From Bradyrhizobium sp. Ec3.3 (GTDB lineage Bacteria > Pseudomonadota > Alphaproteobacteria > Rhizobiales > Xanthobacteraceae), in contig NZ_AXAS01000019.1 of assembly GCF_000472925.1 (NCBI RefSeq), positions 117,587 through 181,586 of the forward strand: 64,000 nucleotides of DNA, written 5' to 3'. The notes beneath the pieces were generated by a model. It ran no database searches, was not told where the DNA came from, and was given only the letters and a program-made list of their open reading frames with translations. Below, in pieces: positions 34,786-45,000 of this stretch (its first letter is position 1; the number at the start of each line of letters is the position of its first letter). The position numbers and the translations under genes were made by a program.

Positions 34786-36696
34786 ATGAAGAAACTCGAC
34801 GTCATCACGATCGGAAGGTCTTCGGTCGATCTCTACGGCGCGCAGGTGGGCGGCCGGCTCGAGGACATGGGATCGTTCAACAAGTATATCGGCGGCTCTC
34901 CGACCAATATCGCCTGCGGGGCGGCGCGGCTCGGGCTGAAGTCCGGGCTGATCACCCGCGTCGGCGACGAGCACATGGGCCGGTTCATCCGCGAGCAGCT
35001 CCAGCGGGAGGGCGTCGACGTACAGGGGGTCAAGACTGACCCTGCGCGTCTGACCGCTCTGGTGCTGCTCGGCATCCGCGGCGAGGACCAGTTCCCGCTG
35101 ATCTTCTATCGCGAGAACTGTGCCGACATGGCACTCTCCGAGGACGACATCGAGGAAACCTTCATCGCCGATGCTCGCGCCGTCGTGGCGACCGGCACGC
35201 ATTTGTCGAACCCGCGCACCGAAGCCGCCGTGCTCAAAGCGCTGCGGCTCGCCCGCGCCCACGGCGCCTGCACCGCGCTCGACATCGACTATCGCCCGAA
35301 CCTCTGGGGCCTCGCCGGCCATGGCGCAGGTGAAAGCCGCTTCATCGAAAGTGCTGCGGTCACGAAGAAGCTCCAGGGCACGCTCCATCTCTTCGACCTG
35401 ATCGTCGGCACGGAGGAGGAGTTTCACATCGCTGGCGGTTCGATCGACACGGTCGTGGCCCTCCGGGCGGTCCGCGCGCTGACCCCGGCGACGCTCGTCT
35501 GCAAACGCGGTGCGAAGGGTGCAGTCGCCTTCGCTGCCGCCATCCCCGACAATCTCGACGACGGCGAGATGGGCCCGGGATTTCCGATTGAAGTCTTCAA
35601 CGTGCTCGGCGCCGGCGACGGCTTCTTCGCCGGGCTCCTGCGCGGCTGGCTCGACGACGCGAGCTGGCCGAAGGCGCTCGAATACGCCAACGCCTGCGGC
35701 GCCTTCGCGGTCAGCCGCCACGGCTGCACGCCGGCCTATCCGTCCTGGGAGGAGCTCCAGTTCTTCCTGAAGCGCGGCATCAAGGTGAAGGCGCTGCGCC
35801 ACGACACCGAGCTCGAACAGATCCACTGGGCCACCAACCGGTCGGGCGACTGGTCGGAATGCCGGGTGTTCGCCTTCGACCACCGTTCGCAGCTCGAGCA
35901 GATGGACGGCTACACGCTCGCCAGGGGTGGCGCGTTCAAGGAGCTATGCCTTGAGGCCGCGCTCGAGGTGCAGGGCGGGAAGCCCGGCTACGGCATCCTT
36001 TGCGACAACCGCATCGGTCGGCGCGCGCTCCACGCCGCCTCCGGTTCGGGCCTCTGGATCGGCAGGCCCTGCGAACGGCCAGGCTCGCGGCCGCTCTCCT
36101 TCGAGCCGGAACTGGGGTCAGACTGTGGGGCCCTCGGTGAGTGGGCGCGCGAAAACGTCGTGAAGGTGCTCTGCTTCTGCCATCCGGACGACGACTCGGC
36201 GACGCGCGCCGCGCAGGAGGAGAGCGTCAAGCGCCTGTTTGAGGCATCACGGCGCAACAATCTCGAATTTTTGCTGGAGATCGTGGCCTCGAAGGTCGGG
36301 GCGGTCGACGATGAGACGATGGCGACGCTGATCCGGCAGTTCTACGCCGCCGGAATCTATCCCGACTGGTGGAAGCTCGAACCGCTGGCAAGCGCTGCCG
36401 CCTGGGATGCCGCCTGCAAGGCGATCGAAGAGCACGACCGCTATACCCGCGGCATCGTCGTGCTCGGTCTCGATGCGCCTGACGCCGAACTCGCCGCGAG
36501 CTTCCGCGTCGCCGCCGGCTTCCCGCTAGTAAAAGGCTTTGCGGTCGGGCGCACCATTTTTGGCGAGGTGGCGCGGGCGTGGTTCAAGGGTGAGACGTCC
36601 GACGAGGCGGCGGTCGCCGAGATGGCACGGCGCTACCGCCGGCTCTGCGAGATCTGGGACGAGGCGCGCGCGACGGCGCGGGAGAAGGCGGCATGA
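34786..36696 (+). CDS. iolC: Bifunctional IolC 5-dehydro-2-deoxygluconokinase with C-terminal DUF2090 domain
   Basis: 636 residues, twice the length of a lone IolC. Residues 1 to about 330 are a PfkB kinase: SSVDLYGAQVGGRLEDMGSF at the start, GGSPTNIACGAARLG, and the catalytic NVLGAGDGFFAGLL near residue 285. Residues about 345-636 are a DUF2090 domain (CRVFAFDHRSQLEQM ... VVLGLDAPDAEL), a class related to class I aldolases. The fusion could phosphorylate DKG and cleave the product (IolC plus IolJ activities), so no separate iolJ is needed (inference). GAGGAG precedes the ATG; the stop overlaps iolD by 4 bp. Confidence 0.93.
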   Translation: MKKLDVITIGRSSVDLYGAQVGGRLEDMGSFNKYIGGSPTNIACGAARLGLKSGLITRVGDEHMGRFIREQLQREGVDVQGVKTDPARLTALVLLGIRGEDQFPLIFYRENCADMALSEDDIEETFIADARAVVATGTHLSNPRTEAAVLKALRLARAHGACTALDIDYRPNLWGLAGHGAGESRFIESAAVTKKLQGTLHLFDLIVGTEEEFHIAGGSIDTVVALRAVRALTPATLVCKRGAKGAVAFAAAIPDNLDDGEMGPGFPIEVFNVLGAGDGFFAGLLRGWLDDASWPKALEYANACGAFAVSRHGCTPAYPSWEELQFFLKRGIKVKALRHDTELEQIHWATNRSGDWSECRVFAFDHRSQLEQMDGYTLARGGAFKELCLEAALEVQGGKPGYGILCDNRIGRRALHAASGSGLWIGRPCERPGSRPLSFEPELGSDCGALGEWARENVVKVLCFCHPDDDSATRAAQEESVKRLFEASRRNNLEFLLEIVASKVGAVDDETMATLIRQFYAAGIYPDWWKLEPLASAAAWDAACKAIEEHDRYTRGIVVLGLDAPDAELAASFRVAAGFPLVKGFAVGRTIFGEVARAWFKGETSDEAAVAEMARRYRRLCEIWDEARATAREKAA

Positions 36697-38528
36697 CCAA
36701 GACGATCCGACTGACCGCTGCGCAGGCCATGGTGCGCTGGCTCTCGGTGCAGATGACCGAAGAAGGCGGACGCTTCATCGAGGGTGTCTGGGCGATCTTC
36801 GGTCACGGCAACGTGGCCGGTCTCGGCGAGGCGCTGCACGGCATCGGCACGGCGTTGCCGACCTGGCGGGGCCAGAACGAGCAGACGATGGCGCATACGG
36901 CGATCGCCTATGCCAAGACCATGAAGCGTCGTAGGGCAATGGCGGTGACCTCGTCGATCGGCCCCGGCGCCACCAACATGGTGACGGCGGCGGCGCTCGC
37001 GCATGTCAACCGCCTGCCGGTGCTGCTCATCCCCGGCGACGTGTTCGCCAACCGTCGCCCGGATCCGGTGTTGCAACAGGTCGAAGATTTCGACGACGGC
37101 ACGGTCTCGGCCAACGACGCCTTCCGGCCGGTGGTGCGCTACTTCGATCGCATCACGCGGCCCGAACAGTTGTTGACCGCGCTGCCGCGCGCGCTCGCCG
37201 TGATGACCGATCCGGCCAATTGCGGCCCGGTGTGTCTGGCCTTCTGCCAGGACGTTCAGGCCGAGGCCTGCGATTATCCGGAGAGCTTCTTCGAGCCCAA
37301 GGTCTGGCGCATCCGCCGGCCGCTGGCTGACCCGCGCGAGGTCGAGGAGGTCGCGAGCCTGATCCGCGCGGCCAGGAAGCCGGTGCTGATCTCGGGCGGC
37401 GGTGTGATCTATGCCGGCGCCGAAGCGACGCTCGCCGCTTTTGCCAGGAAGCATAACATCGCCTTCCTCGAGACCCAGGCCGGCAAGGGGGCGAACGCCT
37501 GGACCGATCCTCTGAACTTCGGCTCGCCCGGCGTGACGGGTTCGGAATGCGGCAACGCGCTCGCGTCCGAGGCAGATCTCGTCGTTGGCGTCGGCACGCG
37601 TTTCCAGGATTTCACGACCGGCAGCTGGGCCCTGTTCAAGAACGGCGCCCGCAAGCTCGTCTCGATCAATCTGCATGGCTACGACGCCACCAAGCACGGC
37701 GCGATCGGTGTGGTCGGCGATGCCAAAGTAACGCTCGAACAGCTCTCGGCCCTGCTAGGCGACCACAAAGCGCAAGCCCCGGATGCTGCTTCGCGCGCCG
37801 CCTGGCACGCCAAAGTGAAGGCTGTTACCGGCGCGCCGGAGGGGATGGCCAACGTGCTGCCGACTGACGCGCAGGTGATCGGCGCGGTGCAGCGGGTCGC
37901 GACCGATAAGACGGTCGTCATGTGCGCCGCCGGCACCATGCCGGGCGCGCTGCAGGTTCTGTGGCGGGCGGCCGCGGGTGGCTACCACATGGAATACGGC
38001 TATTCCTGCATGGGCTACGAGGTCGCCGGCGCGCTCGGCATCGCGCTCGCTGCGCCGGATAAGGAGGTCATCTGCTTCGTCGGCGACGGCTCCTACATGA
38101 TGGCGAATTCCGAACTTGCCACCGCCGTCATGCGCCGCGTGCCCTTCACGATCGTTCTGACCGACAATCGGGGCTACGGCTGCATCAACCGTCTGCAGAT
38201 CGAGACCGGCGGCGCGGAGTTCAACAATCTCTACAAGGACTGCGCCGTCGAGGGCGGGCCGGAGATCGACTTCGTCGCCCATGCCCGCTCCATGGGCGCC
38301 CACGCCGAGAAGGCGACGAGCATCGCCGATCTCGAGGCCCGCATCGTCGCCGCGCGCGGCCGGACCAAGCCGACCGTCATCCTGATCGACACCGATCCCG
38401 TGCCGGGCACCGGCGCCGGCGGTCACTGGTGGGACGTCGCGGTGCCCGAAGCCGGCGGTCCAGAGCGTCTGGAGCACGCGCGAGAACGCTACGCAGTCAA
38501 TTCACAATTTCAACGCACTTTCGATTGA
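36693..38528 (+). CDS. iolD: 3D-(3,5/4)-trihydroxycyclohexane-1,2-dione hydrolase, ThDP-dependent
   Basis: 611 residues of the acetolactate synthase-like ThDP family. The N-terminal block TAAQAMVRWLSVQ and GNVAGLGEAL are IolD-specific; RGQNEQTMAHTAIAYAK holds the catalytic glutamate. The ThDP motif is VGDGSYMMANSELATAVMRR near residue 470. It opens the cyclohexanedione ring to 5-deoxyglucuronate. It starts in an ATGA overlap with iolC. Confidence 0.95.
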   Translation: MTKTIRLTAAQAMVRWLSVQMTEEGGRFIEGVWAIFGHGNVAGLGEALHGIGTALPTWRGQNEQTMAHTAIAYAKTMKRRRAMAVTSSIGPGATNMVTAAALAHVNRLPVLLIPGDVFANRRPDPVLQQVEDFDDGTVSANDAFRPVVRYFDRITRPEQLLTALPRALAVMTDPANCGPVCLAFCQDVQAEACDYPESFFEPKVWRIRRPLADPREVEEVASLIRAARKPVLISGGGVIYAGAEATLAAFARKHNIAFLETQAGKGANAWTDPLNFGSPGVTGSECGNALASEADLVVGVGTRFQDFTTGSWALFKNGARKLVSINLHGYDATKHGAIGVVGDAKVTLEQLSALLGDHKAQAPDAASRAAWHAKVKAVTGAPEGMANVLPTDAQVIGAVQRVATDKTVVMCAAGTMPGALQVLWRAAAGGYHMEYGYSCMGYEVAGALGIALAAPDKEVICFVGDGSYMMANSELATAVMRRVPFTIVLTDNRGYGCINRLQIETGGAEFNNLYKDCAVEGGPEIDFVAHARSMGAHAEKATSIADLEARIVAARGRTKPTVILIDTDPVPGTGAGGHWWDVAVPEAGGPERLEHARERYAVNSQFQRTFD

Positions 38529-38536
38529 GGCCTCTC

Positions 38537-39430
38537 ATGATCCTGTACGGTACCAACCCCATCGCCTGGTCGAACGACGACGACTGGAGCATCGGCGACC
38601 ATCTCTCGCTCGAAGACTGCCTCGGAGACTGCCGGACGATCGGGTTTGACGGCATCGAAAAGGGCCACAAGATGCCCGATGATGGCCGGGCGCTCAAAGC
38701 GAAGCTCGCCGAATACGGCCTGCGTTTTGCCGCCGGCTGGCATTCGACCAATATTCTCGTGAACGATATCGACACCGAGAAGAGGAACCTTCAGAGCTTC
38801 ATCGACATGGTGAGGGCTGCCGGTGGAGATCATGTCAACGCGTGCGAGTGCTCGAACACGGTGCATGGCAATGACGGTGAAGCGGTCAACAACCGTCCGA
38901 TCATGACCGATGAACAATGGGATCGCTTTTCGAAAGGATATGAGGAGCTTTCGAAATACGCCCACGATCAGGGCGTGAAGATGGGGTACCACCACCACAT
39001 GGGCACCATCATCGAAAGCGGAGCCGACATCGACCGCTTCATGGAGATGGCCGGTCCCCATACCCGGCTGCTATTCGATACCGGCCACGCTTTCTTCGGA
39101 GGTGCCGATCCAACGGAGGTCGTGCGCAAATATATCGGCCGCATCACGCACATCCATTGCAAGAATATTCGCCCCCCGATCATGCGCGAGGTGCGTGAGA
39201 AAGGGTTGAGTTTCCTCGAGGGCGTGCGGCGCGGCGCGTTCACGGTGCCGGGCGATCCGGAAGGCTGCATCGACTTCGAGCCGGTGCTGACGACCGCCGC
39301 CCAACATGGCTATTCGGGCTGGATCGTCATCGAGGCCGAGCAGGACAGCCTCGTTCGCGAGCCACTGAAATATCAGGGCATGGGCTTGCGCTCGCTGAAG
39401 GAAATTGCCGCCCGCGTCGGGCTTGCGTAA
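38537..39430 (+). CDS. iolE: Inosose dehydratase
   Basis: 297 residues from the ATG at 38537, with GAGG 7 nt upstream and 8 bp after the iolD stop. It begins YGTNPIAWSNDDDWSIG, the well-known IolE N-terminus, and has GYHHHMGTIIES, LFDTGHAFFGG and HIHCKNIRPPI metal-site blocks. It removes water from 2-keto-myo-inositol to make the substrate of IolD. Confidence 0.95.
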   Translation: MILYGTNPIAWSNDDDWSIGDHLSLEDCLGDCRTIGFDGIEKGHKMPDDGRALKAKLAEYGLRFAAGWHSTNILVNDIDTEKRNLQSFIDMVRAAGGDHVNACECSNTVHGNDGEAVNNRPIMTDEQWDRFSKGYEELSKYAHDQGVKMGYHHHMGTIIESGADIDRFMEMAGPHTRLLFDTGHAFFGGADPTEVVRKYIGRITHIHCKNIRPPIMREVREKGLSFLEGVRRGAFTVPGDPEGCIDFEPVLTTAAQHGYSGWIVIEAEQDSLVREPLKYQGMGLRSLKEIAARVGLA

Positions 39431-39433
39431 CTA

Positions 39434-39535
39434 CTAAAGCGCGATGAGATTGGGATGAACCGTCATCGCGCTTTAGATTATTGTTTGAGCATGATCTTTT
39501 CGGAAAACCGCTTCACACTTTTCCGGATCATGCTC
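39434..39535. repeat. Two rhizobial-type intergenic palindromes between iolE and iolB
   Basis: The first palindrome has perfect 14-bp arms, CTAAAGCGCGATGA (39434-39447) and its complement (39463-39476), with a 15-nt loop. The second has 10-bp outer arms, GAGCATGATC (39487-39496) and GATCATGCTC (39526-39535), with a further CGGAAAA/TTTTCCG inner pairing. Elements of this kind, with the GCATGATC...CGGAAAA theme, are dispersed in Rhizobiales genomes. They occupy nearly the whole iolE-iolB gap and may stabilise or attenuate the operon mRNA. Confidence 0.75.
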
Positions 39536-39581
39536 TAGCGGTTGTCATGCCGCCGACCGTGCGGCACGTCGGGAGAGACAC

Positions 39582-40388
39582 ATGGCGGAATTGCTACGCA
39601 AGCCCTTTGGCACACACGGCAAGGTGCACGAGATCACGCCGCAATCGGCGGGCTGGCGCTATGTCGGCTTCTCGCTCTACCGGCTGCGTCCGGGCGAGCG
39701 TGCCGCGGAAACGACGGGAGATCGCGAGGTCGTCCTGGTCATGGTCGAGGGCAAGGCCTCCGTGACTGGCGGTGGGCAGGATTGGGGCAGTTTCGGCGAG
39801 CGCATGAACGTCTTTGAAAAGACGCCGCCACATTGCGTCTACTTGCCGAACGGTGCGGCCTGGGAGGCGACCGCGGAAACCGAGTGCACGATCGCCGTGT
39901 GTTCGGCCCCTGGCAAGGGGCTGCACGCGGCACGCCGGATCGACCCGCAGGGGATCCGTCTGACCGAGCGCGGCAAGGGGACGAATACGCGCTACATCAA
40001 CAATATCGCGATGGAGAACGAGGACTATTGCGACAGCTTGCTAGTCACGGAGGTCTTCACCCCCGCGGGCCACTGGTCCAGTTACCCCTCACATCGCCAC
40101 GACGAGGACGATTTCCCGCGCATCACTTATCTCGAGGAGACGTATTATCACCGCATCAATCCATCCGTCGGCTTCGGCATTCAGCGTGTCTACACGGACG
40201 ATTTGCAGCTCGACGTGACGATGGCCGTGCATGACGGCGACGTGGTTCTGGTTCCGCGCGGGCACCATCCCTGCGGCGCGCCCTATGGCTTCGAGATGTA
40301 CTATCTCAACGTCATGGCCGGCCCCTTGCGCAAATGGCGCTTCGTGCCGAGTCCGGCGGTCGAATGGATCATGAAACGCGACGCCTGA
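39582..40388 (+). CDS. iolB: 5-deoxy-glucuronate isomerase
   Basis: 268 residues of the IolB cupin family. Blocks include GKVHEITPQSAGWRYVGF, PSHRHDEDDFPRITYLEETYYHRI (metal-binding histidines near residues 168-170) and VPRGHHPCGAPYGFEMYYLNVMAG. It converts 5-deoxyglucuronate to 2-deoxy-5-keto-gluconate for IolC. GGGAGAGA lies upstream of the ATG. It is the last gene of the operon; methylmalonate-semialdehyde dehydrogenase (iolA) is not in this window. Confidence 0.95.
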   Translation: MAELLRKPFGTHGKVHEITPQSAGWRYVGFSLYRLRPGERAAETTGDREVVLVMVEGKASVTGGGQDWGSFGERMNVFEKTPPHCVYLPNGAAWEATAETECTIAVCSAPGKGLHAARRIDPQGIRLTERGKGTNTRYINNIAMENEDYCDSLLVTEVFTPAGHWSSYPSHRHDEDDFPRITYLEETYYHRINPSVGFGIQRVYTDDLQLDVTMAVHDGDVVLVPRGHHPCGAPYGFEMYYLNVMAGPLRKWRFVPSPAVEWIMKRDA

Positions 40389-40478
40389 GATGAGGACGCC
40401 TCGTCGTCCGGAGCGCAGACCCGAAACCGGGGCAATTCTGGCGGTACAGATGGCGGCGAGGGAGCGGACATGAGCGAC

Positions 40479-40512
40479 CGGGATGTCGGGTCGGAGAGAT
40501 CCCGACATCCCG
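40479..40512. terminator. Hairpin between convergent iolB and atoE-like genes
   Basis: CGGGATGTCGGG (40479-40490) pairs perfectly with its complement at 40501-40512 across a 10-nt loop. It lies in the 146-bp gap between two convergent genes, so it may act as a bidirectional terminator. No T-run follows on either strand, which weakens the call. Confidence 0.45.
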
Positions 40513-40534
40513 CATTGTCAGGTTCGACGATCGA

Positions 40535-41989
40535 TCACGGCAGAATTGGTGCGTGGTACGTGAAAGTCGTCATCAGGATCGCAGCCAAGATCATGACGAT
40601 CGGGAAGTGCACGAAGAATTGCACGGAGGTGTAGCCAACCAGGTCTTTCGACTTCAACCCGAGCACGCCAAGCAGTGGCAGCATCCAGAATGGGTTGATA
40701 AAGTTCGGCAGCGTCTCGGCGATGTTGTAGACCATGGTAGTCCAGCCCAGATGAGCTCCGATTTCGTTGGCCGCCTTCATGATGTAGGGCGCCTCGATGA
40801 TCCATTTGCCGCCGGCCGACGGGATGAAGAAACCGAGCACCGCGGAATAGATTCCGATCAGGAAGGAGAAAACGGTCGAGTTGACCGAGACGCTTGCGAA
40901 CCAGTGAGCGACGGTATCGGAAAGCGTCAGACCGCTGCCGTTCGGGACCTTGGTCAGCATGTGGGCGATTCCGGCATAGAAGGGGAACTGCAACAGCAGG
41001 CCCGAGATGCTCGGCGTCCCCTTGGAAAATGCCTCGAGAAGGCTGCGAGGACGCCAGTGCAGGAGAATGCCAAGCACCAGAAACACGAAATTATAGGTGT
41101 TTAGGCCCGACAGGGTGATCAGCGGATTGCCGGATTGAAAGGTCTGCCAGAGCCAGCCTGATGCCAGCGCCACGATCAGAATGGTCAGAACGGGGCTGAA
41201 CTCGAGAAAGTCACCCGGCCGTGCCGGCTTCTTTGGCTCGATCCGGTCGTCGCCGAGAGATACGCCGAGATCCTCTGCGGTTCTGGTCAGCGCCTCAGTT
41301 GGCGCCGTCAGGTAACAGATCGCCGCGGACAGTGCGGTCACGACGATGATCGTCACCAGGTTTTGCCATGTCAGGATCGTCTCGGCGAAACCGATGACAC
41401 CGGTGATCGGCAGCAGCGAACTCGGAATGCTTGCCGCGTTCGCCTGAAGCTGCGCGACCGAAGAGGTGATGCCGAGCGTGAAGCCGCAGCCCAGACCCAG
41501 ATAGCCTGCCGCACCAGCTGCGCGATAATCGAGCTTGATGTCCTTGCGTCGGGCGATTTCGCGCACCAAGAGGCCCGAGAAGATCAGGCTCAGACTCCAG
41601 TTCAGAAGTGACAGAAGGATGCTGAGCACGCCGACGAAAACCACGGCGCCGCGTGCGCTGGAGGGGACGCCGGCCAGCCATCGCATCAACGCTGAGACAG
41701 GCGGGGACATCGCAACCACGTAGCCTCCGACGGCGGCCAGAGCCAGCTGCATGGTGAAAGGAATGAGATTCCAGAAGCCGTCGCCGAAGGCGCGGCTGAC
41801 CGCAAGCGGTGAGCCACCATGCGCGATCGTACCGAGTGCGACCGCGACAACGGCGATCAGCACAAACACGTAAGCATCGGGAAACCAGCGCTCGGCAAAG
41901 CTCACCATGTACTGCGAGAATCTTGCAAGCGGGTTGGCTTGCGTTGGTCCTTTGTCCAGGAAGATGGCTTTATCTGTCGTGTCGGTCAT
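40535..41989 (-). CDS. Short-chain fatty acid transporter, AtoE family
   Basis: 484 residues with about ten to twelve membrane segments. SFAERWFPDAYVFVLIAVVAVAL at the N-terminus, GAAGYLGLGCGFTLGITSSVAQLQAN and FFIPSAGGKWIIEAPYI are AtoE/TIGR00366-type blocks. It moves short-chain carboxylates across the inner membrane. The ATG at 41989 was chosen because GGGGG sits 7 nt upstream. It lies 49 bp downstream of the fused molybdenum enzyme on the same strand, so the two are probably co-transcribed, and the transported acid may be that enzyme's substrate or product (inference). Confidence 0.9.
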   Translation of the reverse strand: MTDTTDKAIFLDKGPTQANPLARFSQYMVSFAERWFPDAYVFVLIAVVAVALGTIAHGGSPLAVSRAFGDGFWNLIPFTMQLALAAVGGYVVAMSPPVSALMRWLAGVPSSARGAVVFVGVLSILLSLLNWSLSLIFSGLLVREIARRKDIKLDYRAAGAAGYLGLGCGFTLGITSSVAQLQANAASIPSSLLPITGVIGFAETILTWQNLVTIIVVTALSAAICYLTAPTEALTRTAEDLGVSLGDDRIEPKKPARPGDFLEFSPVLTILIVALASGWLWQTFQSGNPLITLSGLNTYNFVFLVLGILLHWRPRSLLEAFSKGTPSISGLLLQFPFYAGIAHMLTKVPNGSGLTLSDTVAHWFASVSVNSTVFSFLIGIYSAVLGFFIPSAGGKWIIEAPYIMKAANEIGAHLGWTTMVYNIAETLPNFINPFWMLPLLGVLGLKSKDLVGYTSVQFFVHFPIVMILAAILMTTFTYHAPILP

Positions 41990-42038
41990 TGCGGCCCCCA
42001 TAGTCGCGTTGATGTTGCGTCTGTTTCGTCATTGCCGA

Positions 42039-45000
42039 TCAAAGTGCGAGCGTGAGTTCCGAGAGCGGAACGGATTGACAGGTCAGGCACTGATCGGTCG
42101 CGCTGTGATCGCCGTCGAGCCGTGCGACGTTGCCGTCGACGACGCGCATGAGGCAGCTCTCGCACTGGCCGACCCGGCAGCCGCTGGGTAACGACAGACC
42201 GGCCGCCTGGGCCGCATCGAGAAGCGTTCCGAGCTCGGGCGTCCAAGTGAAGCTTCTGTCACCGTCCGCGATGTGGACGGTCTGCGGCTTCAGCGTCCGC
42301 GGCACATTCGGGGGTGACGCGAAAGCTTCTGTGAATATGTCGAAGCTGGGGACGCCCCGCTCGATCAGCCGGGTCGCCATTGATGTCGTGAAGTCCGGCG
42401 AGCCGCAGAGATAGGTGAGGGGGCTTAGCGGCAGCAACGGATCGATCGCCGACAGGTCCAGCCGGCCCGCGTAATCGTAATCCGCGGGGCATCGATCTTG
42501 CGCGCGCGGGGCCGAATACGCCGTCACGAGCTCGAGCTCCGGCAAGAGGTCTGCGAGCTCCCGCAACCGCCGGGCGAAGGCATGCTCGCCGCCATTGCGG
42601 CAGCCATGGAGCAGCAGGACCCGGGCGACGCGTTCAGCTGGCCGCTGTCTCGCCAGCGCCTCCAGGTGACTGATAAAGGGCGTGATGCCGATTCCGGCAG
42701 CAAGAAAAATCAGGGGCCGGCGTCCTTGCAGCGGTGGAGTGAAAATGCCCTTGGGCGATTCGATCTGAACTTCATCTCCGACCGCCAGACGATGGATGCG
42801 ATCGGAAATGTGAACCGCTTGGCCGGCAAATCCGGAATCGTCGGACCGGCGCTTCTTGACCGCGATCGACAGCACATTTCGGTCGTCGTGGCCGGTCAAC
42901 GAATAGGCGCGCGCAGCATCGAATCCCGGCAGGCTCAGCAGCACGTGTTGTCCCGGGCGAAACGCAGGAATCGCACCGCCATCGCGCGGCGCAAGCTCCA
43001 GCGCGACGACATCGTCGGCCTCGCGGCGAATGGCGGCGACCGCGAAGCCGCGCTTGCCGGTCCAGTGACCGCGGCTCGCAGCCTCGTCCTTGCGGATGTC
43101 GCAACTTGTGGCGCGCAGCGGCACCGAACCGCTGACCGGATCGCGTGTCGCGTCACTCAAGGCATCGTTGATATTCGAGGTCGGCGATCCGGCTGCCTGA
43201 ATTGCGGCGCGTCCTAGTGGCGGACAATCCTCCCACCAGCCGAACTCGGCGACAGTGACGCGGTCGTCGAGCGCTTCGTTTAGCCGTACGCGCAGCCGGA
43301 CTTCGCCGGCTGAGGTTGTGACGATCACCCAGTCACCGTCCGTGAGGCCACGTCCCGCTGCGAGCGTTGGGCTGATTTCGAGCGCCGGATCGGGCGTCTT
43401 CTTGCGAAGGGAAGCGACGTGACGATGTGAAGTATGGACGAACCAGCCGCTCTTGGCCGTCGTGAGCACCAGCGGAAAGCGGCTGTCGGCGCGCTCAGCG
43501 AGCGGACTTTCGGCAGGCTCGATATGGCCCGGCAACGGCGCGTAGCCGTGCTCGAGCATCAACTCCGAATAGATCTCGACGCGGCGGGTGGCGGTGGCAA
43601 AGCCCGCAACCGTGCCATCCTGTTGCGGCAGCGCGTATTTCTCGTGACGAAGGAGTTGAGGGAAACGCAGGCCCTCGGGATGGCGGCGCAACTCTTCGAC
43701 GGTAACACCGAGTGGTGCGAGCTGATAATTCCAGCCGGCCTGGATATCGCCGCCGAAAAACTCATCGGCCAGGCCGAGCCTGACCGCAAGTTCGGCGACA
43801 ATTTCATAGTCCGCCTTGCACGCGCCGAACCGCGGCAACATCTGCGGGCGGAACTGGATCGTTTCGACGGCCTCCTGCGTGATCTCGAAGCCGATCTTCA
43901 GGGCGTCTCGTTCCCACGGCATGTTTGCCGGCAGCACGATATCGGCGTTCTCGGCCGTCGGATTCATGAACATATCGACGTGGACGTGGAAGTCGAGCGC
44001 GCGCAGAGCTTCGCGATTACGCGAAGAGTGACCCTGCGACACCACGAAATTGGTGCCGAAGCTCATCAGCGCCTCGACCCGGTAGGGTTCGCCGGTCAGA
44101 ACCGCGCGGCTGAAATCCCGTGCCGTGATCCAACCCCGGCTTGGCGGTCCGAGCGGGAATTCGCTGAGGCCGAGCGCCTTGGCCTGCTGCTCCGGCGGCA
44201 ACAAGGTGTAGTCGTTGACGGTTCGCGTCGGGGGCGGTGCTGGCCAGACATTGCCGCCACCCCTGTCGCAGGCGCCAGTGAGTGCGTAAAGCGTTGCAAT
44301 GGCTCGCTCAGTCATGGTCGCGTTGGTGTGCTGGCCGACGCCGGTCCAGGAATGATACGCGAGCCGCGGACAGCTCTCGAACAACTCGTAGAAGGCCGTG
44401 ATCTTGCTCTCGTCGAGCCAGGTCAATTCGGCCACACGAGCGACCGTATAGGGAGCTGCCTCGGCAGTCAGCAGACTGAAGGCTGTCGCTGCAACGATCG
44501 TACGACCGTCCTGCGCGGTGAGCGTTACCCAAGCATCCAATTCGCAGCTGCCGGGATCGAACGCCGCAACGCGGGTATCGACGGCGCGCGCTCCGGACCT
44601 GTCCAGCGCAACGAAATTGTCGTTTGCTTGATCAGCCCAGAGTTCGCTCGCGCGAACGAAGCGATCCGTCTCGGTGTCGATCAGCAGCGGTCCGTTGGTC
44701 CACCGCGTCACGAAGTCCGCGTCGAACGATCTCGTCGTGATGAGGTGCCGGATCGCGCCCATCGCCAGCGCGCCGTCCGCGCCGGGACGAATACGCAACC
44801 AGATGTCGGCCTGTTGCCCGGATCCGTTCGGTTTGGGATCGACCACCGCGACGCGCGCGCCACGCCGCCTTGCATCGGCGACGCGTGTTGCCTGGGCAAG
44901 CCAGGTGCGGGCCGGATTGTGTCCCCATAGCACGATAGCGTCGGCGCGCTCATAATCGGGAACGCCGATGCCGCGCCCGAAAGTCAGGGCATGGGCAAAG

